A stretch of 64,000 nt of DNA, from the NCBI RefSeq assembly GCF_004551525.1, contig NZ_SATR01000022.1, forward strand, positions 17,114-81,113, in the 5' to 3' direction. Source of the DNA: Vibrio ouci (GTDB lineage: Bacteria; Pseudomonadota; Gammaproteobacteria; Enterobacterales; Vibrionaceae). A model generated the notes under the pieces. It had not been told where the DNA came from, made no database searches, and saw nothing but the letters and a program-made list of their open reading frames with translations. A program made the translations under genes and the position numbers. Below are positions 1-10,724 of the stretch, in pieces. The number at the start of each line of letters is the position of its first letter. Within the stretch, counting starts at the first letter, position 1.

Positions 1-175
1 CTGCTAGTTTGTCAGCAGAGGTTGAGCTCGTTAATAGCTCATGAATTTGTTCGTTATTGGCAACTTCCGCTGCAAAAGACAACATTTGACCCCATTGGTC
101 TAGTTGGCCTTTTTCAACAGCAAAGTCGAATGCTGCTTTAGCATAGGGGCGTGCGATAGTAGTCATATCAGACAT
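1..175 (-). CDS. atpH: ATP synthase F1 delta subunit, N-terminal part (cut by window edge)
   Basis: The first 58 codons of a minus-strand gene run off the left edge. The product starts [20 protein letters not shown], the standard start of the F1 delta (OSCP) subunit, whose N-terminal helical domain caps the F1 alpha3beta3 head and joins it to the b-subunit stalk. It lies 14 bp after atpF, in the usual operon order. A second ATG at codon 4 ([10 protein letters not shown]) is an alternative start. The rest of the gene and the F1 genes atpAGDC should continue to the left. Identification is firm from sequence and context; the truncation is an artefact of the window. Confidence 0.95.
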   Translation of the reverse strand, partial: MSDMTTIARPYAKAAFDFAVEKGQLDQWGQMLSFAAEVANNEQIHELLTSSTSADKLA

Positions 176-189
176 ATGCGCCCCCAGAC

Positions 190-660
190 TTAAAGTTTTG
201 CAGTAATGTTGTCGAGAAGATCTTTGTGCGCATCTTTATCGATAGAACGCTCAAGGATTTTCTCAGCACCAGCTAAAGCCAGAGTTGCAACTTGTTTGCG
301 CAGTTCATCGCGCGCACGGTTGCGTTCCGCTTCAAGTTCTGCTTCTGCTTGCGCAAGGATTTTCTGGCGTTCTGCCTGAGCTTCCTCGCGAGCTTCATCA
401 AGAATTTGAGCTTTACGCTTGTTTGCTTGCTCGATGACCTCAGTTGCTGTGCGCTTCGCTTCTTTCAGTTGAGAAGAAGCATTAGCTTGCGCTAGGTTTA
501 AGTCTTTCTCAGCACGCTCAGCAGCGTGTAGACCGTCAGCAATTTTCTTCTGACGCTCTTCAATCGCTTGCATGATTGGCGGCCATACATACTTCATGCA
601 GAACCACACAAATAGTGCGAATGAGATTGCTTGACCTAGCAGAGTTGCGTTCATATTCAC
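190..660 (-). CDS. atpF: ATP synthase Fo b subunit
   Basis: The product is 156 aa, the same length as the E. coli b subunit. It starts [20 protein letters not shown], giving one N-terminal membrane segment at about residues 6-26. The rest is a long charged, alanine-rich helix (about 30-145) that dimerises as the peripheral stalk of the ATP synthase and binds delta through its C-terminal end. The gene sits between atpE and atpH in the canonical minus-strand operon order. The plus-strand reading frame inside it is a shadow. Nothing is missing or unusual. Confidence 0.98.
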   Translation of the reverse strand: MNMNATLLGQAISFALFVWFCMKYVWPPIMQAIEERQKKIADGLHAAERAEKDLNLAQANASSQLKEAKRTATEVIEQANKRKAQILDEAREEAQAERQKILAQAEAELEAERNRARDELRKQVATLALAGAEKILERSIDKDAHKDLLDNITAKL

Positions 661-733
661 AACAGCTACCCCTCTTTAATTGGACTTAGTGTTAATCAAT
701 GACAAACCAGTGTTTGCCTTTGAAAAGCAATGA

Positions 734-1027
<294 letters not shown>

Positions 1028-1035
1028 TTAAAAAA

Positions 1036-1851
<816 letters not shown>

Positions 1852-1856
1852 TCATC

Positions 1857-2246
1857 CTATTTTTTGTTGTTAATGAATAGCGCTGGCGCAAAGATATTAA
1901 TCCCTAATACCAGCAAATAGGTTAGTTTGAGGGGAACAAGTTCCACCTGCATATACATGTAAGCAGCGGAGAAGAGTGCCACTGTGATGAGGATCTTTAA
2001 TGCTTCTCCCGTGTAGAAAGACACTGCGACCATTTTCGTCGCGCGCGCTCCTACAAAAAGAAAGGCACACAAGGCAAATACAGCATTGGCGACAACAAAA
2101 ATGCTCCCTCCAATTAGCGCTGAAACTCCCCATTCAGTATTTACAGCAATCGTCGTTCCTGCTGCCACTAACGTAACCGCGCCTGCCTCGATCAATAACA
2201 ATTGCTTTGCAAGCTCTCGTCCTGGTCTCGCTAACGCAGCTACCAT
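1857..2246 (-). CDS. atpI: ATP synthase assembly protein AtpI
   Basis: The product is 129 aa with four predicted membrane segments, starting MVAALARPGRELAKQLLLIE. AtpI is the small, non-essential first gene of the atp operon and is thought to help c-ring assembly; it is not a subunit of the finished enzyme. The gene is the first of the operon, about 65 bp downstream of a good sigma70 promoter, and an AGAGGT site lies upstream of the start. The 78-aa frame inside it is a shadow. Family assignment rests on position and on hydrophobic pattern. Confidence 0.9.
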   Translation of the reverse strand: MVAALARPGRELAKQLLLIEAGAVTLVAAGTTIAVNTEWGVSALIGGSIFVVANAVFALCAFLFVGARATKMVAVSFYTGEALKILITVALFSAAYMYMQVELVPLKLTYLLVLGINIFAPALFINNKK

Positions 2247-2310
2247 GTATTCGTACCTCTAGTAATATCCACTTTGCACTACTTCACTCTGTGCAGGGAA
2301 ATTGGCGAAA

Positions 2311-2338
2311 ATTATACGGTCAGTGCACCTTATTGCAA
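2311..2338 (-). promoter_or_regulatory. Promoter of the atp operon
   Basis: On the minus strand a -35 element TTGCAA (2333-2338) and a perfect -10 TATAAT (2311-2316) are separated by 16 bp. Transcription would start near 2304, about 58 bp before atpI. The position fits the known atp operon promoter just upstream of atpI. Not tested. Confidence 0.7.
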
Positions 2339-2435
2339 TTAAAACCCTGCAAAAAGTTACATTTTTGTTTACAAACCGACAACTTTCACACAAAAAATCG
2401 TTTTTTACATAATTGATTGAGATCAATTATCTCAT

Positions 2436-3317
2436 TTAGCTCTCTAGCTTGGCAATCAGTTGCTCTAATTTGTGAGGCTCATCAAGACTAATCGTCACTT
2501 TAGACTTTCCACTTGGGTTTCGCACAATAGCAACTTTACCACCAAGCATTGCACTCAATTTTTGTGACAATTCTTGTATCTCAACGTCCTGAGGCTCATT
2601 TTTATCTTCAACAACAGGCTGGAGACATTTTTTAACTAGCTGCTCAGTTTGACGCACCGTTAGTTGCTTCTTCGCCACTTGCTGAGCAACTTCAACTTGT
2701 TGCTCGCCTTGCAGCGCAAGTAGAGCACGAGCATGCCCCATTTCAATTTTTTTATCGGCAACGAGGCTCTTTACGTCATCTTCAAGCTGATTTAGACGTA
2801 ATAAGTTACTCACGGTAGTGCGCGACTTACCGATCACTTCTGCCACCTGCTGGTGGGTCAGCTTAAATTCAACCTGCAAACGATCCAATGCTTGCGCTTC
2901 TTCGATAACGTTAAGATCTTCACGTTGAATGTTTTCGATCAACGCCATTGCGATCGCAGCGCGATCTTCGACATTCTTTACCACGCATGGCACTTGCTTT
3001 AAGCCTGCTTTGCGTGCGGCGCGCCAGCGACGTTCACCAGCAATGATCTCAAACTTATCGCTCTCTACCTGACGAACAACTATCGGCTGAATAATGCCTT
3101 GTGACTCGATAGAAGCCGCAAGCTCTTCAAGCGCTTCCGCAGCCATATCTTTACGAGGCTGATAAACACCTGGCTTCAAGCTATTGATATTTAGGTCGGT
3201 CAACTGGCCGTCCGAAGAAAGCTCTTGGCTATGCTGAGCATTTTGCTGCTTTTCACGCGCCAATGAGCTGGTAGAGAGCAGAGCGTCAAGCCCTTTACCT
3301 AAACCACGTTTAGACAT
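2436..3317 (-). CDS. parB: Chromosome partitioning protein ParB (CTP-dependent DNA clamp)
   Basis: The product is 293 aa. It opens MSKRGLGKGLDALLS, carries the ParB/Srx nucleotide-binding motif GERRWRAARKAG in the N-terminal half and a helix-turn-helix near THQQVAEVIGKSRTTVSNLL in the middle. The C-terminal dimerisation segment closes the protein. ParB loads at parS sites near the origin, spreads by CTP-dependent sliding, and is moved by ParA. The gene follows parA by 24 bp on the same strand, so the two are co-transcribed. The length matches chromosome-I ParB of vibrios. Confidence 0.97.
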   Translation of the reverse strand: MSKRGLGKGLDALLSTSSLAREKQQNAQHSQELSSDGQLTDLNINSLKPGVYQPRKDMAAEALEELAASIESQGIIQPIVVRQVESDKFEIIAGERRWRAARKAGLKQVPCVVKNVEDRAAIAMALIENIQREDLNVIEEAQALDRLQVEFKLTHQQVAEVIGKSRTTVSNLLRLNQLEDDVKSLVADKKIEMGHARALLALQGEQQVEVAQQVAKKQLTVRQTEQLVKKCLQPVVEDKNEPQDVEIQELSQKLSAMLGGKVAIVRNPSGKSKVTISLDEPHKLEQLIAKLES

Positions 3318-3341
3318 GAGACAGGGTTCCTTTGGTTGTCG

Positions 3342-4115
3342 TTATGCAGGGACTTCTTCGCGGCGAAGCATTTCACCAGCAAGAGCGAGATACGCCTTCG
3401 CACCTGACGAGTACTTGTCATAGTACATTGCAGGTTTGCCATGACTAGGCGCTTCTGCTAAGCGTACATTACGTGGAATAACAGTGCGGTACACCTTGTT
3501 GCCAAAGTGCTTTTTAAGTTGATCGGATACTTCGTTAGACAATCTGTTGCGAGGGTCATACATAGTACGCAGTAGACCTTCGATTTTTAAATTCTCGTTT
3601 ACAACAGCAGCAAGTTTGCTGATTGTATCCATGAGTGCAGTTAAACCCTCTAGTGCGAAATATTCACACTGCATAGGAACCAAGACCGAATCGGCCGCAG
3701 CCATGGCGTTGATTGTAAGAAGGTTTAGAGAAGGAGGGCAATCAATAAAGATGAAATCATAGTTATCGCGAACTGACGCAAGTGCATGTTTTAAACGCAC
3801 TTCACGCGCGAAAACTTCCATCAGTTTGATTTCAGCGGCCGTCACATCGCCATTAGCGGCAATCAAATCATAGTGACCCGAAGTCTTACGGCATACCACC
3901 TCTTCGAATGGGACGTCCTCGACTAACAGTTCGTAGGCACTGGCGTCGACTTGGTATTTGTCTACGCCACTGGCCATGGTCGCGTTCCCTTGTGGATCGA
4001 GGTCAATCACCAAGACTTTACGCTTAGTCGCGGCCATTGACGCGGCTAAGTTGATACATGTTGTTGTTTTACCAACCCCGCCTTTCTGATTGGCAATTGC
4101 TACGATTTTTCCCAC
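3342..4115 (-). CDS. parA: Chromosome partitioning ATPase ParA (Soj type)
   Basis: The product is 257 aa from a GTG start (MGKIVAIANQKGGVGKTTTC). The deviant Walker A KGGVGKTT is at about residues 11-18 and the Walker A-prime IDLDPQGNAT follows. A longer frame continues upstream to 4217 but would overlap the end of rsmG and add 34 residues that the family lacks, so GTG at 4115 is chosen. ParA binds DNA non-specifically when ATP-bound and pulls ParB-parS complexes, positioning the origin. The gene lies 14 bp after rsmG in the rsmG-parA-parB cluster. Confidence 0.96.
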   Translation of the reverse strand: MGKIVAIANQKGGVGKTTTCINLAASMAATKRKVLVIDLDPQGNATMASGVDKYQVDASAYELLVEDVPFEEVVCRKTSGHYDLIAANGDVTAAEIKLMEVFAREVRLKHALASVRDNYDFIFIDCPPSLNLLTINAMAAADSVLVPMQCEYFALEGLTALMDTISKLAAVVNENLKIEGLLRTMYDPRNRLSNEVSDQLKKHFGNKVYRTVIPRNVRLAEAPSHGKPAMYYDKYSSGAKAYLALAGEMLRREEVPA

Positions 4116-4129
4116 AGTGAACCTCGCTA

Positions 4130-4762
4130 TTATCCCTTGCGCGATAAGATTACTAGATGACGCTCGCCTTCCAATTGAGGAACATTCAAAGCTTTGATAT
4201 CGGTCACAGAACACCACTCAGGTAATTGGTCAATCTCATCCTGTGGTAATTGGCCTTTCAAAGCTAAAAAGTTTCCTGTATCCGCTTTCGGCAAGTGGTG
4301 ACACCACTCAACCATATCCGTAATGGAAGCGAATGCTCGGCTTAGTACACCATCAAACTTATCTTCAGGTTGATACTCTTCGACTCGACTTTGAATCGGA
4401 TTCACATTATCAATCTTTAGTTCATGTAGAACTTGCTTAATGAATCGAATTCGCTTGCCTAGACTATCGAGCAAACAAAACTGTTTAGTCGGATTCATGA
4501 TCGCTAGCGGAATACCTGGTAATCCAGGCCCTGTACCGACATCAATGAAACGCTCACCTTGTAAGTGAGTACTAACAATGATGCTATCCATGATGTGTTT
4601 AACCAGCATTTCTTGCGGATCGCGAACTGAAGTTAAGTTATACGCCTTGTTCCATTTGTTGAGCATTTCAACATAGCCCACCAACTGTTCACGTTGATGT
4701 GACGACACTTCTAAGTCCGTTTGAGTAATCAGCGCATCAAGTTGTGTACGTAACTGAGACAT
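4130..4762 (-). CDS. rsmG: 16S rRNA (guanine527-N7)-methyltransferase RsmG
   Basis: The product is 210 aa, formerly GidB. The SAM-binding motif [16 protein letters not shown] is visible near residues 67-83 of a Rossmann-type methyltransferase. RsmG methylates G527 of 16S rRNA; loss of the enzyme gives low-level streptomycin resistance in many bacteria. Its ATG shares one base with the mnmG stop codon (TAATG), so translation of the two is coupled. parA follows. Confidence 0.97.
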   Translation of the reverse strand: MSQLRTQLDALITQTDLEVSSHQREQLVGYVEMLNKWNKAYNLTSVRDPQEMLVKHIMDSIIVSTHLQGERFIDVGTGPGLPGIPLAIMNPTKQFCLLDSLGKRIRFIKQVLHELKIDNVNPIQSRVEEYQPEDKFDGVLSRAFASITDMVEWCHHLPKADTGNFLALKGQLPQDEIDQLPEWCSVTDIKALNVPQLEGERHLVILSRKG

Positions 4763-6657
4763 TATTCTTCCTCACCCTTTTTTAGCATGCCATGTTTCTT
4801 GAGATGAACAAGAAGAATCGAAATCGCTGCTGGTGTAATACCCGAAATACGCGAAGCAATACCGATTGATTCAGGTTTCGCTTCACCTAGCTTGGCCACA
4901 ACCTCATTCGACAAACCGTTCACCTGCGAATAATCGAGATCGAGCGGTAACTTAGTATTCTCATGGCGCAGTGATTTTTCAATCTCGTCCTGCTGACGCT
5001 TAATGTAACCTTCGTACTTAACTTGGATCTCAACCTGCTCAGCCGCTTGTTGATCTTCAAGTGCCGGAGCAAAAGCGTCCAACTCTGTCAGTTGTGCATA
5101 AGTGATCTCAGGGCGACGTAGAAGATCCTCACCACTAGCTTCGCGAGCCATTGGGGTCTTCAGCAGCCCATTGAGCGCATCAACACCTGCTGATTTTGGA
5201 TTCATCCAAATATCTTTTAGACGTTGACGTTCAGTTTCCATGTTGTCGATTTTTTCATTGAAGCGTGCCCAACGAGCATCATCAATCAAACCTAACTCAC
5301 GTGCCTGTGCGGTCAGACGCAGATCGGCATTGTCTTCACGCAGCAGCAAGCGATATTCAGCGCGAGAGGTAAACATACGGTACGGCTCTTTGGTGCCCAT
5401 TGTTGATAAGTCATCAATCAATACGCCCATGTAAGCTTGGTCGCGGCGAGGGCTCCAGCCTTCTTTGCCTTGACTGTGTAAACTTGCGTTTAGACCAGCC
5501 ATTAGACCTTGTGCTGCCGCTTCTTCGTAGCCTGTTGTGCCGTTAATTTGGCCGGCAAAGAACAAGCCACTAATAAATTTGGTTTCGTAAGTCTGTTTCA
5601 AATCACGTGGATCGAAGAAATCGTATTCGATCGCATAACCTGGACGAACAATATGTGCGTTCTCGAAGCCTTTCATCGAGCGAACGATTTGCACCTGTAC
5701 ATCAAATGGCAAGCTGGTGGAAATACCATTCGGGTATAGCTCGTGAGTGTCTAGCCCTTCTGGCTCAATAAAGATCTGATGGCTGTTCTTATCCGCAAAA
5801 CGCATTACCTTGTCCTCAATCGAAGGACAGTAACGAGGGCCAATACCTTCAATAACCCCAGCGAACATAGGACTACGGTCTAGGTTATTACGAATAACGT
5901 CGTGCGTTTTTTCGTTGGTATGAGTAATAAAACACGGAATCTGACGCGGGTGATGTTCACGCTTACCCATGAATGAGAATACAGGAGCAGGATTGTCACC
6001 ATGCTGCACTTCCAGATCAGAAAAATCGACACTGCGTGCATCAATACGAGGTGGAGTACCTGTCTTAAGGCGATCAACACGGAAAGGCAACTCACGTAAA
6101 CGATCCGCTAAAGCGATCGATGGAGGATCCCCTGCTCGTCCGCCTGATGAGCTTTCCATACCGATGTGGATCTTACCACCAAGGAAAGTACCCACGGTTA
6201 AAACCACGGCTTTGGCATGAAAACGCAGACCCATTTGGGTGACGACACCTGTGACTTGATCATTGTCGACAATCAGATCATCAACGGATTGTTGGAACAA
6301 AGTTAAGTTAGGTGTGTTTTCTAACGCATGACGAACATAGGCTTTGTACAACGCACGATCCGCTTGCGCACGTGTTGCTCGAACCGCAGGTCCTTTGGAC
6401 GCGTTTAATGTTCTAAACTGAATACCCGAATGATCAATGGCCTGAGCCATTAATCCACCCATTGCATCGACTTCTTTGACTAAGTGTCCTTTGCCAATGC
6501 CACCAATCGCAGGGTTACATGACATTTGACCTAAAGTATCAATGTTGTGTGTAAGCAAAAGCGTATTTTGCCCTGTTCGAGCTGATGCGAGTGCGGCTTC
6601 CGTTCCTGCGTGACCGCCACCAACAACAATGACGTCAAATTTTTCGTGATAAAGCAT
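4762..6657 (-). CDS. mnmG: tRNA U34 carboxymethylaminomethyl-modifying enzyme subunit MnmG
   Basis: The product is 631 aa (formerly GidA). It opens with the FAD dinucleotide-binding motif [12 protein letters not shown] at about residues 11-22 and has the family motif [20 protein letters not shown]. With MnmE it installs the carboxymethylaminomethyl group on U34 of tRNAs, using FAD, GTP and methylenetetrahydrofolate; its partner mnmE is on the other side of oriC here. It is the first gene left of the origin, as in most gammaproteobacteria. The start is preceded by a GAGGTC site. Confidence 0.98.
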   Translation of the reverse strand: MLYHEKFDVIVVGGGHAGTEAALASARTGQNTLLLTHNIDTLGQMSCNPAIGGIGKGHLVKEVDAMGGLMAQAIDHSGIQFRTLNASKGPAVRATRAQADRALYKAYVRHALENTPNLTLFQQSVDDLIVDNDQVTGVVTQMGLRFHAKAVVLTVGTFLGGKIHIGMESSSGGRAGDPPSIALADRLRELPFRVDRLKTGTPPRIDARSVDFSDLEVQHGDNPAPVFSFMGKREHHPRQIPCFITHTNEKTHDVIRNNLDRSPMFAGVIEGIGPRYCPSIEDKVMRFADKNSHQIFIEPEGLDTHELYPNGISTSLPFDVQVQIVRSMKGFENAHIVRPGYAIEYDFFDPRDLKQTYETKFISGLFFAGQINGTTGYEEAAAQGLMAGLNASLHSQGKEGWSPRRDQAYMGVLIDDLSTMGTKEPYRMFTSRAEYRLLLREDNADLRLTAQARELGLIDDARWARFNEKIDNMETERQRLKDIWMNPKSAGVDALNGLLKTPMAREASGEDLLRRPEITYAQLTELDAFAPALEDQQAAEQVEIQVKYEGYIKRQQDEIEKSLRHENTKLPLDLDYSQVNGLSNEVVAKLGEAKPESIGIASRISGITPAAISILLVHLKKHGMLKKGEEE

Positions 6658-6783
6658 GAACCGACCTCAGGTATTCAAGAGAGAGTTGGACAGATAAAAG
6701 AGCGTTATTCTACCTTCTTTCACGGAGAGAGAAAATGCTTTTGACGCTTTTCATTCAAAGCTTGAAAGCTCTTATATATATAA

Positions 6784-6821
6784 GATCTATATATATGATC
6801 TTTTATTAGATCTACTATTAA
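6784..6821 (+). repeat. oriC duplex-unwinding AT-rich 13-mers
   Basis: Three units start with GATC: GATCTATATATAT (6784-6796), GATCTTTTATTAG (6797-6809) and GATCTACTATTAA (6809-6821, sharing one base with the unit before). The middle unit differs from the E. coli right 13-mer, as I recall it, by a single base. They precede the first DnaA box by 13 bp, the expected place for the DNA unwinding element. Confidence 0.9.
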
Positions 6822-6834
6822 GATCCCCCTTTTC

Positions 6835-6843
6835 TGTGGATAA
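6835..6843 (-). promoter_or_regulatory. DnaA box (R1-like)
   Basis: TGTGGATAA on plus, TTATCCACA on minus: the perfect high-affinity DnaA box, placed and oriented like R1 of E. coli, right next to the AT-rich 13-mers. Confidence 0.93.
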
Positions 6844-6940
6844 GTGATAAATGATCAACAAGATCATGGATCTTACGCGGATCATATCATGTGATCTTGC
6901 TTTGATCAGATCGAGGATTAGCTGGGATCAAAATAGCTAG

Positions 6941-6949
6941 TTATGCACA
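6941..6949 (+). promoter_or_regulatory. DnaA box (R2-like)
   Basis: TTATGCACA, one base from the TTATACACA/TTATCCACA consensus. It occupies the place of R2 in the E. coli origin. Confidence 0.85.
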
Positions 6950-6975
6950 GGGGTAAAAAAGGATCTAAGTTGTTC

Positions 6976-6984
6976 TTTGGATAA
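6976..6984 (-). promoter_or_regulatory. DnaA box (R3-like)
   Basis: TTTGGATAA on plus, TTATCCAAA on minus, a lower-affinity box identical in sequence to what I recall for E. coli R3, within the conserved string TTGTTCTTTGGATAACTA. Confidence 0.82.
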
Positions 6985-7014
6985 CTATAGGTTAATCACC
7001 GGATAGATCATAGT

Positions 7015-7023
7015 TTATCCACA
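7015..7023 (+). promoter_or_regulatory. DnaA box (R4-like)
   Basis: TTATCCACA, the perfect consensus, at the right end of the minimal origin in the place and orientation of R4. Confidence 0.93.
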
Positions 7024-7073
7024 GCTCGTTTGGTTAAATAATAAGCAAACAGTTTGTCGGGAAGTGAGGAAAG

Positions 7074-7082
7074 TTATTCACA
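7074..7082 (+). promoter_or_regulatory. Additional DnaA box outside the minimal origin
   Basis: TTATTCACA, one base from consensus, 51 bp right of the R4-like box and before the mioC terminator. It may be a weak accessory site. Confidence 0.6.
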
Positions 7083-7096
7083 TTGGAGGGGAGAAG

Positions 7097-7124
7097 AGGA
7101 AAATGGCCGTTAGTACGGCCATTT
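7097..7124 (-). terminator. Terminator of mioC, facing oriC
   Basis: A 10-bp perfect stem AAATGGCCGT (7101-7110) / ACGGCCATTT (7115-7124) with a TAGT loop starts 4 bp after the mioC stop codon. In the minus direction the stem runs into a short U run (TTTTCC). It would stop mioC transcripts before they enter oriC. Confidence 0.8.
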
Positions 7125-7127
7125 AAA

Positions 7128-7568
7128 TTAGGCTTGAAAGAGGTGAATATGTGCATTTAGCCACTCTTCAGCAGCATCTTCAGGAACGTCATGGCTAAGA
7201 ACGTCGATAGTAAAACAGTCAGCTAGTGCAGTACCACCGATGTCAGAAAGTAGCTCGTGAGCGTGTAAACCGGCTGCGCAAAAGGTATCGTAACTTGAAT
7301 CTCCAATCGCGATAATAGCGTATTTAACATCACCCATTTTTGGTGGTGTGGCTCGTAGAGACGTAATAAATGGTTGGATATTGTCTGGGTATTCACCTGC
7401 GCCGTGGGTTGATGTGATTAGTAACCAGATGCCTTGTGTTGCGACATCAGCAAGCTCAGGTTGGTTATGAATGGTTGTTTCTAGGCCTTTTTCAATCAGT
7501 AGGTCACTCAAGTGATCGCCAACATATTCAGCGCCACCCAGCGTACTGCCGGTAATAATGTGGATCAT
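7128..7568 (-). CDS. mioC: FMN-binding flavodoxin-like protein MioC
   Basis: The product is 146 aa starting [20 protein letters not shown], with the flavodoxin phosphate loop at TGSTLGGAE and the FMN-contacting segments [12 protein letters not shown] and [10 protein letters not shown]. coli MioC is 147 aa and supports biotin synthase in vitro. A longer frame reaches 7679 but would run through the mnmE terminator and into mnmE, so the ATG at 7568 is used. It is the first gene right of oriC and is transcribed toward it. No DnaA box is visible in its 49-bp upstream gap. Confidence 0.95.
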   Translation of the reverse strand: MIHIITGSTLGGAEYVGDHLSDLLIEKGLETTIHNQPELADVATQGIWLLITSTHGAGEYPDNIQPFITSLRATPPKMGDVKYAIIAIGDSSYDTFCAAGLHAHELLSDIGGTALADCFTIDVLSHDVPEDAAEEWLNAHIHLFQA

Positions 7569-7584
7569 TTCTATTCCTTTTCGA

Positions 7585-7613
7585 ATAAAAAACGCGGCCA
7601 CAAGGCCGCGTTT
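7585..7613 (-). terminator. Terminator of mnmE
   Basis: A 10-bp perfect stem AAACGCGGCC (7590-7599) / GGCCGCGTTT (7604-7613) with a 4-nt loop is followed, on minus, by a T run. It lies 4 bp after the mnmE stop and directly upstream of mioC. Confidence 0.9.
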
Positions 7614-7617
7614 CAGG

Positions 7618-8979
7618 TTATTTACCAATACAGAATGAAGTAAAGATTCTGCCGAGCAAATCATCGGAACTAAATTCACCGGTAATTTCGCTCAGATGCT
7701 GCTGCGCGATACGTAGCTCTTCTGCGAGTATCTCGCCAGCCATATAGCCCTCAAGCTGTTGTTGGCCGATGTCTAGGTGCTCAGATGCGCTTTCAAGTGC
7801 TTCCAAATGACGACGACGCGCCATAAAGCCACCTTCATGGCCACCAGCAAAGCCCATGCACTCTTTTAGGTGCGTTCTCAGTGCTTCAACCCCTTCACCC
7901 GTCTTAGCGGAAAGGCGAATCAAGGTAGGATCATTGACGTGGCAAATGCCGAGATCTTCACCGGTTTGATCTGCTTTGTTGCGGATCACGGTCATGCCAA
8001 TATTGCCTGGTAGACGATCAACGAAATCGGGCCAGATCTCTTTAGGGTCAGTGGCATCTGTGGTGGTGCCATCAACCATAAAGAGTACTCGGTCAGCTTG
8101 TGCGATCTCATCCCATGCTCGTTCAATACCGATTTTTTCAACTTCATCGGATGCATCGCGCAGGCCTGCAGTATCGATGATATGCAGCGGCATGCCATCA
8201 ATATGGATATGTTCGCGTAGAACGTCACGTGTGGTACCAGCAATATCGGTCACAATCGCGGACTCTTTACCTGACAGTGCATTGAGTAGGCTAGATTTAC
8301 CGGCGTTTGGTCGACCAGCGATGACCACCTTCATTCCTTCACGCATAATTGCGCCTTGGTTCGCTTCTTGGCGTACAGCGGCTAAGTTATCGATGATGGT
8401 TTGCAGGTCTGCAGAGACTTTACCATCGGCGAGGAAGTCGATTTCTTCTTCAGGGAAGTCGATAGCAGCTTCGACATAAATGCGTAGATGAATCAGCGAT
8501 TCGACCAAGATATTGATTCGGCCAGAGAAGGCACCTTGAAGCGATTGCAGTGCTGACTTTGCTGCCTCTTCTGAACTGGCATCAATAAGGTCGGCAATCG
8601 CCTCTGCTTGGGCTAAATCGAGCTTATCGTTTAAGAATGCACGCTCAGAGAATTCGCCTGGACGCGCGGTACGAAGACCAGAAATTTTAAGGATACGCTT
8701 AATCAGCATATCCATAACAACCGGGCCACCATGACCTTGTAGCTCAAGGACATCTTCCCCAGTAAAAGAGTGTGGGTTAGGGAAGTAGAGCGCGATACCT
8801 TGGTCGAGTTGGGTGCCATCTTCTGCGGTAAATGGCAGATACTCAGCATAACGTGGGCGCAGCTCTTTACCTGTCACTTCGAGTGCGACTTTCGCGGCGA
8901 GTGGGCCAGATACGCGGATAATGCCCACGCCACCACGTCCTGGGGCGGTTGCCTGTGCAACAATGGTATCAGTTGTCAT
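7618..8979 (-). CDS. mnmE: tRNA modification GTPase MnmE
   Basis: The product is 453 aa. The N-terminal tetrahydrofolate-binding domain begins [20 protein letters not shown]. The GTPase domain inserted in a helical domain has G1 GRPNAGKSS near residues 222-230, G2 in IAGTTRD, G3 DTAG and G4 NKAD. The protein ends with the family's catalytic CIGK motif. It is potassium-activated and dimerises through the G domains; it works with MnmG on U34 of tRNAs. It is flanked by terminators on both sides and so appears to be its own transcription unit. Confidence 0.98.
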   Translation of the reverse strand: MTTDTIVAQATAPGRGGVGIIRVSGPLAAKVALEVTGKELRPRYAEYLPFTAEDGTQLDQGIALYFPNPHSFTGEDVLELQGHGGPVVMDMLIKRILKISGLRTARPGEFSERAFLNDKLDLAQAEAIADLIDASSEEAAKSALQSLQGAFSGRINILVESLIHLRIYVEAAIDFPEEEIDFLADGKVSADLQTIIDNLAAVRQEANQGAIMREGMKVVIAGRPNAGKSSLLNALSGKESAIVTDIAGTTRDVLREHIHIDGMPLHIIDTAGLRDASDEVEKIGIERAWDEIAQADRVLFMVDGTTTDATDPKEIWPDFVDRLPGNIGMTVIRNKADQTGEDLGICHVNDPTLIRLSAKTGEGVEALRTHLKECMGFAGGHEGGFMARRRHLEALESASEHLDIGQQQLEGYMAGEILAEELRIAQQHLSEITGEFSSDDLLGRIFTSFCIGK

Positions 8980-9052
8980 AGTTGTGCCTGTCTATTCTTG
9001 GTGCCATATCGTGGCAAATAAGTAATGTGATGAATTGTAATCAGCTCAAATA

Positions 9053-9080
9053 AAAAAGGCGACCCTTAGGCCGCCTTTCT
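9053..9080 (-). terminator. Terminator of the rpmH-rnpA-yidD-yidC operon
   Basis: Stem AAAGGCGACC / GGCCGCCTTT with one mismatch and a CTTA loop is followed on minus by a T run. It lies about 20 bp after the yidC stop. Confidence 0.8.
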
Positions 9081-9099
9081 TGCTATTTCCGCTTAAAGG

Positions 9100-10722
9100 T
9101 TACTTAGAGTGTAAGCCTTTTTTCTCCAGTGCTTTGTAAATCAGCGACTGTTGAATCAGTGTAACTACGTTCGATACTAGCCAGTATAGAACCAGACCTG
9201 ATGGGAAGAACAGGAAGAAGAAAGTAAACATAACCGGCATAAAGGTCATGATCTTCTGCTGCATTGGATCCGTTACTGTTGTCGGGCTCATCTTCTGAAT
9301 TAGGAACATAGAAGCACCCATCAGTAGTGGCAAGATGTAGTAAGGGTCTTGCGCTGAAAGGTCGTGAATCCAACCAAAGAATGGTGAGTGACGCAGTTCA
9401 ACCGATTCCATCAGTGCCCAGTACAGTGCGATGAAGATAGGCATCTGTAGGACAAGAGGAAGACAGCCACCTAGTGGGTTCACTTTCTCTTTCTTGTACA
9501 GTTCCATCATCTCTTGGCTCATACGCTGACGGTCATCACCGATGCGTTCACGCATTGCTTGCAGTTTTGGCTGCAGCATACGCATTTTCGCCATAGACGT
9601 GTATTGCGCTTTCGTTAGTGGGTACATTGCACCACGTACGATGAAGGTCAAACAGATGATTGCCACACCCCAGTTACCCACAAAGCTTTGGATAAATGAC
9701 AGTAGTGTGTGCAGTGGTTTTGCGATAAACCATAACCAACCGTAGTCGACTACTAGATCTAGGTTTGGCGCTACTTCAGCCATTTGGTCTTGTAGTTTAG
9801 GACCAACCCAAAGTGTTGCTTGGAATTTTGCACTGTCGCCGTCAGCAATGGTTTTGTTTGGCATACGAACACCAATATCACCTAGGTTGCCGATCACGCG
9901 AGTGTATAGGTTTGCACCAGGCTCGTTGCGTGGGATCCATGCAGAAGCAAAGTAGTGCTGGATCATTGCTGCCCAACCTTGGCCGTTAGCCAGGTTTAGA
10001 GACAGGTTACGATCTTGCATATCTTCGAAGCTGTACTTTTTGTAACGAGTATCTTCAGTAGAGTATGCACCACCACGGTAAGTTGGCATTGTGATGCTAC
10101 CACCAGCGTCAAGAAGGTTTTGACGTAGGTGAGCGTACATACCAAATGTCGCGTTGTTACCAGATTTGTTAACGATGTCGTATTCAACGTCAACAGCGTA
10201 GCTGCCGCGTTTCATCACGAATGTCTTAGTGTACTCAAGACCGTTAGCCGTGAACGTCATTGGGATGCGTAGTTCATCTTGGCCATCTGCAAGCGTAAAG
10301 CTGTCTGCACTTACAGAGTAAGCTGGACGGTTTGTGCTGCTTAGGTCGATACCTTGAGGACCAACAAGGCCACTCTGAGCAATGAACTGATGACCAGCTT
10401 CGTTCTTAAGTAGAACAAATGGGTCTTCTGAATCAAGCTCGTTTGAGTATTGGTTTAGGTCTGCATTAATTACATCACCGCCAACCGTATCAATCGACAG
10501 AGTCAATACATCAGTTGTGACGGTAATTGTTTTTGCTGAAGCTTGTTGCTGCGCTGGCGCAGGGTCTAGCTCGTCGGCAAATGATGGTGCAGGTAGAGTA
10601 CTGCTTGATTGAGCCTGCTCAACCGGCTGAGGCGTTGGATTCTTTGCAACTTGCCATTGCTGGAACAATAGGAAAGAAACCAGTGCTAGCGCGATTAACA
10701 GGATATTACGTTGAGAATCCAT
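9100..10722 (-). CDS. yidC: Membrane protein insertase YidC
   Basis: The product is 540 aa. The first membrane segment (about 6-20) follows [20 protein letters not shown], then a large periplasmic beta domain (about 55-340), then five membrane helices of the conserved insertase core starting near [20 protein letters not shown]. The conserved positive residue of the hydrophilic groove is in [10 protein letters not shown]. YidC inserts and folds inner-membrane proteins alone or with SecYEG, including the ATP synthase c subunit encoded nearby. It is the last gene of the rpmH-rnpA-yidD-yidC cluster. Confidence 0.98.
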   Translation of the reverse strand: MDSQRNILLIALALVSFLLFQQWQVAKNPTPQPVEQAQSSSTLPAPSFADELDPAPAQQQASAKTITVTTDVLTLSIDTVGGDVINADLNQYSNELDSEDPFVLLKNEAGHQFIAQSGLVGPQGIDLSSTNRPAYSVSADSFTLADGQDELRIPMTFTANGLEYTKTFVMKRGSYAVDVEYDIVNKSGNNATFGMYAHLRQNLLDAGGSITMPTYRGGAYSTEDTRYKKYSFEDMQDRNLSLNLANGQGWAAMIQHYFASAWIPRNEPGANLYTRVIGNLGDIGVRMPNKTIADGDSAKFQATLWVGPKLQDQMAEVAPNLDLVVDYGWLWFIAKPLHTLLSFIQSFVGNWGVAIICLTFIVRGAMYPLTKAQYTSMAKMRMLQPKLQAMRERIGDDRQRMSQEMMELYKKEKVNPLGGCLPLVLQMPIFIALYWALMESVELRHSPFFGWIHDLSAQDPYYILPLLMGASMFLIQKMSPTTVTDPMQQKIMTFMPVMFTFFFLFFPSGLVLYWLVSNVVTLIQQSLIYKALEKKGLHSK

Positions 10723-10724
10723 CG

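Larger units (their letters stand above)
6771..7023. other. oriC: Chromosomal replication origin oriC (chromosome I)
   Basis: The 470-bp gap between mnmG and mioC holds a classic gammaproteobacterial origin. From left to right it has the 14-bp palindrome CTTATATATATAAG (6771-6784), AT-rich 13-mers each beginning GATC, and four DnaA boxes ending with a consensus box at 7015-7023. A fifth box lies outside at 7074-7082. There are fourteen GATC sites between 6784 and 7010, targets for Dam methylation and SeqA. The stretch around 6921-7000 keeps the E. coli pattern AGCTGGGATCA, a TTAT(G)CACA box, then TTGTTCTTTGGATAACTA. Left-to-right order matches the E. coli origin. Confidence 0.97.

Noticed and set aside
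4116..4217. Longer start for parA
   Set aside because: It would overlap rsmG and add a segment the ParA family lacks; GTG at 4115 gives the usual 257 aa.
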